Below, in pieces: positions 31,701 through 35,572 of a DNA stretch of 35,851 nucleotides. The notes under the pieces are model-generated. The model was not told the origin of the DNA. It ran no database searches and saw only the letters and a program-made list of their open reading frames with translations. How positions within the stretch are numbered: the stretch's first letter is position 1; the number at the start of each line of letters is the position of its first letter. The translations under genes were made by a program, and so were the position numbers. Source of the DNA: Photorhabdus sp. CRCIA-P01 (GTDB taxonomy: Bacteria > Pseudomonadota > Gammaproteobacteria > Enterobacterales > Enterobacteriaceae). Location: contig NZ_NMQR01000042.1 of the NCBI RefSeq assembly GCF_003545805.1, positions 1 through 35,851 on the forward strand. The letters run 5' to 3'.

Positions 31701-33133
31701 GCGGCAAATTGCAATACCCGGTCTTGTGCGGTGACGGCATAGGTGTCATTAAAACCCAGATAACGTTGATAAATCGCCTGATGTTCCACCATTACCCCTT
31801 TCGGCTGCCCGGTTGAGCCGGAGGTGTAAATCACATAGGCCAGATGCTGTGGCGTTAACGCCGGGATCTGCGGATTGCTGTCGGGCTGGTCAAGTTGGAT
31901 ATTCGGATCAAGTACCGTCATGCCTACCAGCGCCTGTTCGCCCAGCGCCACCCGGCCAGCTTCATCAACCAGTACCACTGACGGGGCACTATCACTCAGA
32001 ATATACGCCAGACGCTCCCGCGGATAAGTTGAATCCAGCGGCACATAAGCCCCGCCGGCTTTCAGTACCGCCAGCAAAGCCACCACCATTGCCGGTGAGC
32101 GTGCCACACAAATCGCCACCCGCCGATCCGGTGTGACACCTAGCGCAATCAGTTGATGAGCCAGCCGGTTAGCACGGATATTCAATTCCGCATAACTGAG
32201 GGTCTGTTCTTGATATTCTAATGCCGTGGCGTGCGGGGCTTGCTCTGCCTGTTGTTCAAACAATTGATGAATACATAATGGGTCAGGATAAGGGGTATCC
32301 GTGGCATTCCAGGTTTCCAGTAACAGGGTACGTTCAGCCTCCGATAACACATTAAGCTGCCAGATAGGAACTTCCTCTCCCTGCCTTTTTGACGCTGCCA
32401 GCATCTGTAAATGTTCACCCATGCGCAGAACCACTTCCGTGCTCAGGCGATTTTCATCGTAGATCCAACGAAAACCGCCCTGCGCATTGATTTGGAGGGT
32501 CAGCAATTCGCCGGGCGCCGGCTGATCACACGGCCTATCCTCCGCGATGGCAGCAACGGCGATCCGCCATGGCCGGTGGGTTGTCAACGCCGGAATAGCC
32601 CACAATGAAGGAGAACGCGAGAGGAGATCTCGACTAAATGTGTGGTGCCGGGCCAACCGGGCCAGCTCGCCATCCAGCCAGTTAGCTACCACATACCACG
32701 GTTTATCAAACGCCACCTCAACGACCATTGGCACCACCGATGCCAGCTCTGACGACGTATCGCTTACGCCATCCACACACCAACCCATTTGGAATGTCGC
32801 CTGCTGAGTCAAACGCGCAAGATAGATAACGAATGCCTGTAACAACGTTCGCAGCGGCTCTTCTTCACCATTTTTTGGCAATGGGGAGTGCCAGTCACTG
32901 ATTACCCAGTAGGGTTCCGCTTGCTCTCCGGCGGTTTCGAAAGGTAATTGAAGGGGTTGCAAAGCAGCAAGGCGTTCATACCAGAATGATTCATTGGAAG
33001 TAAACGTCTGGGGAATATTCTTTACATTCTGAGTCGGTGGTAAAGTGTCATTTACGTTGGTTATATTTTCTGACGTCTGAGAGAGGAGTTCAGCTTTAAA
33101 GGCACTTCCTGCTTGAGCAATGCTATCTTTCAT
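16760..33133 (-). CDS. NRPS2: complete five-module nonribosomal peptide synthetase with thioesterase
   Basis: A complete 5457-residue synthetase. The ATG at 33133 has TGAGGT five bases upstream and matches the NRPS1 start. Domain order: C-terminal lobe of a C domain (about 50-265), A1-T1 (Ser829), then four repeats of dual E/C-A-T (Ser1900, Ser2977, Ser4052, Ser5130), then a thioesterase (about 5180-5450; GYSSGG with Ser5257, His5427). All four internal condensation domains carry HHL-xxxx-GD and HHLIGDH, the dual E/C type, so residues 1-4 should be D. Pocket codes by hand: DVESIGGVTK, DAFWIGATFK (Val-like), DVEFIGAVTK, DAFWIGATFK (Val-like), DVSACGCITK. Glu at position 239 in modules 1 and 3 suggests basic residues; module 5 is unassigned. 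Inference: the product is a pentapeptide, X-Val-X-Val-X, released as a free acid or a ring. It is not the GameXPeptide enzyme, whose product needs Leu/Phe codes. A Rho-independent terminator follows the stop. Confidence 0.97.
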   Translation of the reverse strand: MKDSIAQAGSAFKAELLSQTSENITNVNDTLPPTQNVKNIPQTFTSNESFWYERLAALQPLQLPFETAGEQAEPYWVISDWHSPLPKNGEEEPLRTLLQAFVIYLARLTQQATFQMGWCVDGVSDTSSELASVVPMVVEVAFDKPWYVVANWLDGELARLARHHTFSRDLLSRSPSLWAIPALTTHRPWRIAVAAIAEDRPCDQPAPGELLTLQINAQGGFRWIYDENRLSTEVVLRMGEHLQMLAASKRQGEEVPIWQLNVLSEAERTLLLETWNATDTPYPDPLCIHQLFEQQAEQAPHATALEYQEQTLSYAELNIRANRLAHQLIALGVTPDRRVAICVARSPAMVVALLAVLKAGGAYVPLDSTYPRERLAYILSDSAPSVVLVDEAGRVALGEQALVGMTVLDPNIQLDQPDSNPQIPALTPQHLAYVIYTSGSTGQPKGVMVEHQAIYQRYLGFNDTYAVTAQDRVLQFAAFAFDVSVEDFFSSLCNGATLVIRDDSWLASIPEFVALTRQYRITVMSLPTLFWSELAARDNGLPLPDCLRLIIIGGEAVKKSAIQDWFRQAGHRPRLLNGYGPTENTVTVTYKDVLSPEDARSIGRPAKNARIYLLDKYGELVPVGGVGEMYIGGVGVARGYLNRPALSVERFMLDTFSPLSGERMYRSGDLARYLPDGDLEFLGRNDEQVKIRGFRIELGEIETRLTEHPAVREAAVLALDGDLGKRLVAYVEAEANERLAADLREYLSAILPDYMVPAAFVRLDTFPQTPSGKLDRRALPAPGENDFARQIYEAPQGKAEITLADIWRELLGIEHISRHDSFFALGGHSLLGVQMIERLRYLGLTLTARDLFQSPVLSALAQTLGQHQAVIVPPNVITPTTTALTPAMLPLIDLVQTDIDRIVEQVPGGITNIQDIYALSPLQDGILFHHLLEQEGDPYLVLYPVAFANRSLLDRYLAAVQQVVDRHDILRTAFVWQGLSVPAQVVWRRARLPVTELTLDPADGPVIDQLTRRFDPAWYRLDLSQAPLLHFVIAQETDGRWFLLELQHHLIGDHETMEVMHREVQAYFAGQEACLPAPVPFRNLVAEARLGVSQEAHSRFFTDMLAAVDEPTLPFGLTGVHRDGSQKTESHRMLVPELNNRLRGQARRLGVSLAALCHLAWAQVLSRTSGQEKVVFGTVLFGRMAVGEGMGLFINTLPLRLDIDETPVQDSVREVHLRLAGLLEHEHAPLALAQRCSGVDSGVPLFSALLNYRHNEQPDPLDETMAGIEFLGEQERTNYPFVLSVEDGGSTLGLTAQVVQPFDPESLCGYMQQALESLVEALEQAPEMPVRVLDILPEAERTLLLETWNATQTVYPDQLCVHQLFEQQVAKTPAATALIAGDKTLSYMELNTRANRLAHQLIEQGVYPGDHIALLLERSIELVVAQLAILKAGAVYVPVDPSVPDERKNWLINDCAARLLLTDTQTEIPANLAVPLLRFSDETDTSKEEDCLNLDLPHSSADLAYIMYTSGSTGTPKGVLVPHRAVVRLVINNGYAEIGQDDRVAFTANPAFDASTFEVWAPLLNGGALVVIDRATLLTPPELVRVLQAHHITVLWLTIGLFNRLAAELSSVLPQIKILIFGGDIPDLQVIAQVLNNRPPQQLLQAYGPSEGTTFTTMYPIVALAQGVTRIPIGRPIANTRIYLLDAYGLPVPSGAIGEIYVGGDGVACGYLNRPAQTAERFLTDPFSDQPDARMYRTGDLARYLPDGNLEFLGRNDQQVKIRGFRIEPGEIETRLVEHPVVREAAVLVLGDGPDKRLVAYVVAEAHEGLAISLRDHLSAILPDYMVPTAFVRLDIFPLTPNGKLDRRALPAPDNEALARQVYAAPQGETEMALAAIWRELLGIEQVSRHDSFFALGGHSLLAVRMVEHLRHLGLTLAVRDLFQSPVLFELAQTLGQHPVMVVPPNVITSATTKITPEMVPLIDLTQAEIDRIVGQVPGGITNIQDIYALSPLQDGILFHHLLANEGDPYLVVSQMAFADRSLLDRYLAAVQQVINRHDILRTAFIWQGLSVPAQVVWRQASLLVTELTLDPVDGPVSDQLARRFDPRHYRLDLAQAPLLRFVVAQETDGRWWLLELQHHLIGDHTTMKVMNREVQAYLAGQGNSLPDPAPFRNLVAQARLGVSQDAHIRFFTDMLAEVDEPTLPFGLADVHRDGSQEIASHRMLTTNLNDRLRSQARRLGVSLAALCHLAWAQVLSCTSGQEKVVFGTVLFGRMAAGEGVDNGMGLFINTLPLRLDIDDTPVRDSVQAVHTRLAGLLEHEHASLALAQRCSGVASGTPLFSALMNYRHNDQLDPLDETIDGIEFLGEQESTNYPFGMSVEDDGATLGLIAHVVQPFDPESLCDYMQQALESLVEALEQAPETPVRALNILPETERTLLLETWNATESPYPDALCLHQLFEQQVEKTPDATALVYQEQTRSYAELNACANRLAHQLIAFGVTPDQPVAICVARSPTMVVALLAVLKAGGAYVPLDPTYPGERLTYILNDTAPSVVLADATGQAALGDEALAGLTVLDPNIQPDLPDSNPRVPELTPQHLAYIIYTSGSTGQPKGVMVEHQAVYQRYLGVNELYAVTEQDRVLQFAAFAFDVSVEECFSSLCNGATLVIRDDSWLASMPEFIALARQNRITVMFLPTLFWSELAARDNGLPLPDDLRLIIIGSEAVKRNAIQDWFRQETYPLQLLNAYGPTENTVTATCKAILSPEDDRSIGRPIRNTRIYLLDRHGQPVPLGCVGEMYIGGVGVARGYLNRLTLSEERFIPDPFNPVSDARMYRTGDLARYLPNGELEFLGRNDQQVKIRGFRVELGEIETRLVEHPAVQEAAVLALDDELGKRLVAYVVAEAHEGLTAGLREHLCAVLPDYMIPAAFVRLDSFPQTPNGKLDRRALPAPGEAAFARQVYEAPQGKRETMLAAVWCELLGVEQISRHDSFFALGGHSLLAVRMIERLRRVGLGVSVQTLFQHPTLRVLAQSLVQHDEIQVPDNRITPETTVLTPEMLPLIDLTQPDIDYIVGQVPGGMANIQDIYALSPLQDGILFHHLLENEGDPYLLISQMVFADRALLDRYLVAIQRTIDRHDILRTAFIWQGLSVPAQVVWRQAPLSVTELTLNSADGPVSDQLTRRFDPAQYRLDLSQAPLLRFVIAQETDGRWLLLELHHHLIGDHETMEVMHREVQAYLTGQEESLPAPAPFRNLVAQARLGVSQEEHTRFFTEMLAEVGEPTLPFGLTEVHRDGSQVTESHRRLTSTLNDRLRNRARHLGVSLAALCHLAWAQVLSCTSGQENVVFGTVLFGRMQAGNGADNGMGLFINTLPLRLDIDETPVRDSVQAAHTRLAGLLAHEHASLALAQQCSGIASGTPLFSALLNYRHNALSATSDELISGIEFLDAQERTNYPFVLSVEDFGESLGLTAQVVQPFDPESLCGYMQQALESLVEALEQTPETPIRALNILPETERTLLLETWNATETAYPDALCIHQLFEQQVEKTPVATALIAGDKTLSYTELNTCANRLAHQLIEQGIRPDDHVAILLERSMELVVAQLAILKAGAVYVPVDPSMPDERKHWLISDCSARLLLTDARTDIPANLTIPLLRLSDEKNANREQDRINPDLPRSSTELAYIMYTSGSTGTPKGVLVPHRAMVRLVINNGYANIGPEDRVAFTANPAFDASTFEVWAPLLNGGALVVIDHATLLTPPELVLALQAHRITVLWLTIGLFNRLAAELSPILPQIKILIFGGDIPDLQVIAQILDNRPPQQLLQAYGPSEGTTFTTMYPIEALPQGATRIPIGRPIANTRVYLLDAYGQPVPSGVIGEIYVGGDGVAQGYFNRPELTAERFLVDPFSDDPEARMYRTGDLARYLPDGNLEFLGRNDQQVKIRGFRIEPGEIEARLVEHPVVREAAVLALGDGPDKRLVAYVVAPADDGLVNSLRDHLSKILPDYMVPSAFVRLEAFPLTSNGKLDRRALPAPDSEAVARQVYSAPQGETEMALAAIWRELLGMEQVSRYDSFFALGGHSLLAVRMIERLRHLGLTLAARDLFQSPVLSDLAQTLGQHQAVIVPSNVITPETTALTPEMLPLIDLTQTDIDRIVGQVPGGVANIQDIYALSPLQDGILFHHLLANAGDPYLLTGQMVFTERTLLDRYLAAVQQVINRHDILRTAFIWQGLSVPAQVVWRQASLSVTELTLDLADGSVSGQLTERFDPRHHRLDLSEAPLLRFVVAQERDGRWIVLQLLHHLIGDHTTLDVMNREVQAYLDGQQESLPTPVSFRNLVAEVRLGVNQEAHIRFFTEMLAEVDEPTLPFGLTEVHRDGSQVTESQRMLAPELNDRLRSQARRLGVSLAALCHLAWAQVLSRTSGQEQVVFGTVIFGRMAVGKGVDSGMGLFINTLPLRLDIDDTPVRDSVQAAHNRLAGLLEHEHASLALAQRCSGVQDGVPLFSALLNYRHNEQPDPLDETMDGIEFLGAQEFTNYPFALSVEDFGDALGLTAQVVQPFEPERVCGYMQQALESLVEALEQTPETPVRTLNILPEIESTLMLKTWNAPETAAYLDPWCIHQLFEQQVEKTPDATALMYETQTFSYAELNARANRLAHQLIALGVEPDQRVAICVARSPAMVVGLLAVLKAGAAYVPLDPDYPGERLTHILADVSPVILLADDVGRAVLGENALTGLTVFDPNTLPDQPDSNPQRPELTSQHLAYVIYTSGSTGTPKGVMVEHRQLVSQITSLNTKWSFNASDRLLQFCNPSFDVCASEIFCAITQGAQLVLRTNQWILSAQEFWRLCESYKITYIAIPAQFWRIISDVHEGDIYQGLRMICIGGEAISDHELQRWLSAHRESPVLVNCYGPTEATITTTISCLNEMAGQANIIGRPLPNTRVYLLDAQGQPIPLGAVGELYVGGAGVARGYLNRPELTTEYFLADPFSDNPEARMYRTGDLARYLPDGNLEFLGRNDQQVKIRGFRVEPGEIEARLVEHPAVSQSVVLAQGEGQDKRLVAYVVAPADEGLANSLRTHLSAILPDYMVPSAFVRLDAFPLTPNGKLDRRVLPEPDNEAFAHQAYEAPQGETETVLAAIWCELLGIEQVSRYDNFFALGGHSLLAMRMMNLAAGRGLIFTLNALFQFPVLSELASKITSDLLSRPQSEAISVRPDGIGLPLFFVPSGMGDYSYVFGLAQHIPSGYPIYALPWPSIHEESMSTMEEQAARMITLMKAVQPVGPYRISGYSSGGILAYAIVQRLLGAGERVNFLGLIDTPAPHYFGKEAMQPKYHFFTELARQLGEEYKEEIAVLYRRIDELNLVRFIEAAQALALYPVSLCADVIAKHWEQIEHYAQMVADYEPPALAITLHQFYAVEPSPAISFVTDEKSESVNIEPSLGWERVMPDTSLKLIAIPGNHFSLLEDNENKTALAQVLNRALTINYDKEAS
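16784..17596 (-). other. NRPS2 type I thioesterase domain
   Basis: About residues 5180-5450. PLFFVPSGMG is followed by the nucleophile motif GYSSGG (Ser5257), LIDTPAP with a likely catalytic Asp, and GNHFSLLED with His5427. It takes the peptide from T5 and releases it by hydrolysis or cyclisation; the sequence does not say which. Confidence 0.9.
17630..20869 (-). other. NRPS2 module 5: dual E/C, A5 (unassigned), T5
   Basis: The dual E/C domain shows FHHLLANAGD. A5 has FDVCASEIF and NCYGPTEATITTTI, giving D-V-S-A-C-G-C-I-T-K, which I do not recognise. Its pocket-bearing core (about 18400-18880) is unlike any other A domain here, while its flanks match the A4/A5 type of NRPS1. T5 has Ser5130. 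The residue it adds is not epimerised by a later domain and should remain L. Confidence 0.7.
20870..24094 (-). other. NRPS2 module 4: dual E/C, A4 (Val-like), T4
   Basis: The dual E/C domain shows FHHLLENEGD. A4 repeats A2 closely and has the same code D-A-F-W-I-G-A-T-F-K. T4 has Ser4052. Equivalent residues of modules 2 and 4 lie 2152 residues apart, and those of modules 1 and 3 lie 2148 apart, so modules 1-2 and 3-4 look like a duplicated bimodule. Confidence 0.8.
24095..27319 (-). other. NRPS2 module 3: dual E/C, A3 (basic residue?), T3
   Basis: The dual E/C domain shows FHHLLANEGD. A3 is a close relative of A1 (for example FDVSVEECF against FDVSVEDFF, and the same CNGATLVIRDDSWLAS) but the code is D-V-E-F-I-G-A-V-T-K: Ser278 becomes Phe and Gly322 becomes Ala. 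Glu239 is kept, so a positively charged side chain is still the first guess, though possibly a different one from module 1. T3 has Ser2977. Confidence 0.75.
27320..30529 (-). other. NRPS2 module 2: dual E/C, A2 (Val-like), T2
   Basis: The dual E/C domain shows FHHLLEQEGD and HHLIGDHE. A2 gives D-A-F-W-I-G-A-T-F-K, one change (Gly322 to Ala) from the classical valine code that is intact in NRPS1. The change could slightly narrow the pocket but valine remains the best call. T2 has Ser1900. Confidence 0.8.
30530..32986 (-). other. NRPS2 module 1: half-C, A1 (basic residue?), T1
   Basis: It starts at FWYERL (residue 50) with a C-terminal-lobe-only condensation remnant like that in NRPS1. A1 has FDVSVEDFF and NGYGPTENTVTVTY, giving D-V-E-S-I-G-G-V-T-K. 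The D-x-E-S-I-G pattern is shared with the bacitracin lysine code (DAESIGSVCK), so a basic residue such as lysine is the best guess; this is a hand reading with modest certainty. T1 has Ser829. No F domain precedes it, so the N-terminus of the peptide should be free. Confidence 0.75.
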
Positions 33134-33259
33134 TTACGACCTCAACGAATCTGTTAGAAATTTGAAAACTGTCATTTCTGACAGCCATCACCCATATTTC
33201 TTTCTTACTTCTTGCCCCCAAGAAATAAAAACCGACACATCTGACATCAATTCAAAATA
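33134..33259 (-). repeat. Duplicated leader, copy upstream of NRPS2
   Basis: Ungapped partner of the NRPS1 leader at 15553-15678. Differences cluster in the hairpin centre (tttc against tacc), in the two bases near the start codon and in three positions of the distal palindrome CGGACATATCCG, which is intact only in the NRPS1 copy. Confidence 0.85.
33169..33224. promoter_or_regulatory. Two conserved inverted repeats in the NRPS2 leader
   Basis: CTGTCA-tttc-TGACAG lies at 33169-33184 and TTCTTG-cccc-CAAGAA at 33209-33224. Arms are identical to those in the NRPS1 leader and sit at the same distance from the start codon. A shared regulator or RNA structure would make the two synthetases respond together. 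Confidence 0.5.
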
Positions 33260-34416
33260 CACAGATACGGGATGCCATAGCCCGGTTAATAACGACTAAT
33301 TAACAAATTTTTGACACTAATTTTTCTGACAGAGAAATAAATAATTCATCTTATAATCCGGAATAAAACATTCCATTTTTGTCCCTGTTTTTTAGATAAG
33401 CCCGATTAATTAACTGCAATTTTAATTGGCTGATACTGAATTCCATCATTAAAAATGGCGCCGTTAACTGCATTTAATTATGCATAAACACCAAATCACC
33501 ATTGTGTTTTATTTATTCTCTATTAATATCTAATTGAAATTATTTCAAAGACAAATGACATATTTACCAAGATAAACTGAATAAATTAGCCTGAAATTAC
33601 CAAACAGTTCACTTTGATAATTACCTATAAAATAAGTTCCTTATCTTAATAATGAACAAACACCTCAATCACAAATGAAATTATTCAATATTTACAAGCT
33701 CACTCTATATATTCAATTATTTGAAAATATAAGATGGGTTAAAATAATCCATAACACACTATTTTTCAACAAATAAATAATAACCTTAATGTAAATGCCG
33801 TAAACAAACCAATACGAATTAAAATTAAATTCATTATATTATTTTATAATAATAAGATGATAAAACCAATATAAACATTATTATGTTTAATACCATAGAG
33901 AAACAATTTAAAACCAGAAATGACTTTATTACACACTATCCTACAACAATAATTCATGAAATTAATCATTAATTACAAAACAATATATCTCAAGTAAATC
34001 ATCCTACAAGGTAATTTACTTGATGCCCTGCGATATTTATTAACCTGGAGTTTTATCCTAATATTATTTAATTTCCATACAGAAGGAAAGTATATAGGAA
34101 TTATATTATTCAATTTTCATGTTAATTATCACTCGTTATTTTAATATCAAAACCAGATTTTTTAATTAAATCATTCAATATTAACAGTGGAAAATATATG
34201 GCTATTCTTAAAATTTACATTAAATAGCTTTCCATAATACCGATACACCTATGCCTTTTGTTTTCTTTTTAAGCAATGTTGGTTCTGTAGCCTATCTCAC
34301 TGATTCTACGGACTGCTTGGATGAAAAGACTGTATGTCTTAGTACACAAAGGCTGGTTGGAGATGGAACATAATTATGAAAACTTATTTAACATCTGATA
34401 AGTATTCATGAGAGCA
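33260..34416. other. AT-rich spacer between NRPS2 and the effector-like genes
   Basis: More than 1.1 kb without a supported gene. Parts weakly resemble the NRPS1 upstream spacer. A GC-richer patch at about 34250-34375 stands out from its surroundings and holds short open frames (plus strand 34251-34373, 40 codons; an overlapping one from 34321, 25 codons), but they lack good ribosome binding sites and I recognise neither. It may be debris of a lost gene or mobile element. Confidence 0.5.
34374..34409 (-). pseudogene. Possible vestigial start of a third effector-like copy
   Basis: The 87-bp repeat at 34417-34503 ends with AAGG, and an ATG follows at 34409 at nearly the spacing seen before the 331-residue gene. 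The frame reads MNTYQMLNKFS and stops; the intact gene starts MSTFRPYKEA. The shared layout suggests the decayed start of another tandem copy, but similarity over so few residues is weak. Confidence 0.25.
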
Positions 34417-34503
34417 CCTTAATTGCATCGGCAAAGTTTTTACTTTATTACATAACCAACATTCACTATTTAATTACTTAAATCAGTAATAGTAGTAATG
34501 GCT
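34417..34503. repeat. 87-bp direct repeat, copy 1
   Basis: Nearly identical to 35486-35572 (one mismatch seen, gcatcggc against gcatcagc). The unit contains the last codons and stop of one paralogue (encoding SHYYYY) plus the spacer and ribosome binding site of the next gene. The two copies are 1069 bp apart, the length of one gene unit. Confidence 0.9.
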
Positions 34504-35478
34504 TAATAAACAATGCCTATCAGGCAAAACCCTTCCTTTACTGGAATTCCCATCCAATGAATTAGCCTTGATTTCTTTAAGCTTCTTCTTCGTGAACTGT
34601 TGAAGATTAACTTCCGTAGGATTAGGCAAGTCTAATGCAGAGAAAATCTCTTCTGCCAATCTGAATGTGGGTTTAGGATTTCTCATGCAAGAAAAATATA
34701 TAAATGGTGAAAGTATTCCTGCCGCCAAAATGCAGAAAAAACATACGTATTTCATATATTCGATAATATCCATTTTCACAAAAAAGACATCTATCATCAT
34801 GTAAAAAAACATGAAAAATAAAAAGCAATACCAATTACCACGTACCTGATATTTGGCATTTGAATGAATACCTTGTTTACAACGCGGTGTCATCGATATC
34901 ACCCTTAATTCAGGATGCGCAATGGCATAAACCACATAATGTCCCTCTTGTTCTGTCACCGCTAATTCAACGTAATCACCCACTTTTGCTATGGTAAAAC
35001 CCAGCCAACCGTAAAACGGGACGCCATTAATTTTCCCCCGAACAAAATCACAAACATCACTCCTCCTATCTTCGGTTTGTGAAGTTATTGCCGCCCCTGC
35101 ACTATTTCCTGCCATTGCCAACAATAACGCTCCAAACTGATTCCGCTCCTCTTTCCTAGCAAAAGCGACCGGATCATATTCCCGATCGGTAAAATAGCCT
35201 ATGACACACAGGGTTTCGAATTCTTCCAATACACCACTCACTTTAATTAATGGTTTACAGGGAGGTAATTCCGGCGGCGGCGGTTCTTTTGCTAATATTG
35301 CATCCAGTTCGGGGATTTTTTCTTTTGTTTTTGCAATCTCCTTTTCTGCCTCTTCTCTGCCTTCTGGATGGCTTACTATCCAGTCAAGGTTAACTTCAAT
35401 CCATGTATCAAGACTGCTTCTCTGACTTTTTATTTCTTCAAAGTCAATAGCCTCTTTGTAAGGACGAAAGGTACTCAT
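34483..35478 (-). CDS. Putative type VI secretion system effector-like membrane protein
   Basis: 331 residues from ATG at 35478, with AAGGA six bases upstream. Residues 1-66 are charged and probably helical (EEAEKEIAKTKEKIPELDAI). Residues 71-82 read LPPCKPLIKVSG, the hallmark opening of a family that databases label 'putative type VI secretion system effector', followed by a beta-rich soluble part (VRGKINGVPFYGW, GDYVELAVTE). Two hydrophobic helices follow (about 216-234 and 241-263), then a soluble tail with LAEEIFSALDLPNP and a Lys-rich segment, ending SHYYYY. I assign the family from memory of its motifs; a toxic activity has not been shown by anything in the sequence. No immunity gene or T6SS structural gene is visible nearby. 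A paralogue lies directly upstream. It is unrelated in function to the NRPS genes as far as can be seen. Confidence 0.75.
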   Translation of the reverse strand: MSTFRPYKEAIDFEEIKSQRSSLDTWIEVNLDWIVSHPEGREEAEKEIAKTKEKIPELDAILAKEPPPPELPPCKPLIKVSGVLEEFETLCVIGYFTDREYDPVAFARKEERNQFGALLLAMAGNSAGAAITSQTEDRRSDVCDFVRGKINGVPFYGWLGFTIAKVGDYVELAVTEQEGHYVVYAIAHPELRVISMTPRCKQGIHSNAKYQVRGNWYCFLFFMFFYMMIDVFFVKMDIIEYMKYVCFFCILAAGILSPFIYFSCMRNPKPTFRLAEEIFSALDLPNPTEVNLQQFTKKKLKEIKANSLDGNSSKGRVLPDRHCLLSHYYYY

Positions 35479-35485
35479 AAGCCAT

Positions 35486-35572
35486 CCTTAATTGCATCAG
35501 CAAAGTTTTTACTTTATTACATAACCAACATTCACTATTTAATTACTTAAATCAGTAATAGTAGTAATGGCT
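35486..35572. repeat. 87-bp direct repeat, copy 2
   Basis: Partner of 34417-34503. It spans the junction between the upstream paralogue and the 331-residue gene and provides the latter's Shine-Dalgarno. Confidence 0.9.

Noticed and set aside
436-32807. Many plus-strand and off-frame open frames of 60-220 codons inside the NRPS genes
   Set aside because: They recur at the same place in each repeated module, have no ribosome binding sites and are explained as antisense or shifted readings of GC-richer, repetitive NRPS code.
16760-33133. NRPS2 as the GameXPeptide synthetase (GxpS), which is also a five-module Photorhabdus NRPS
   Set aside because: GameXPeptides need Val/Leu-Leu-Phe-Leu-Leu with an L residue at position 2. 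Here modules 2 and 4 read as valine, modules 1 and 3 have Glu239, and every internal C domain is dual E/C.
34251-34373. Plus-strand frame of 40 codons (MPFVFFLSNVGS...) and the overlapping frame from 34321
   Set aside because: No ribosome binding site, no recognisable family and no partner genes; kept only as part of the spacer description.
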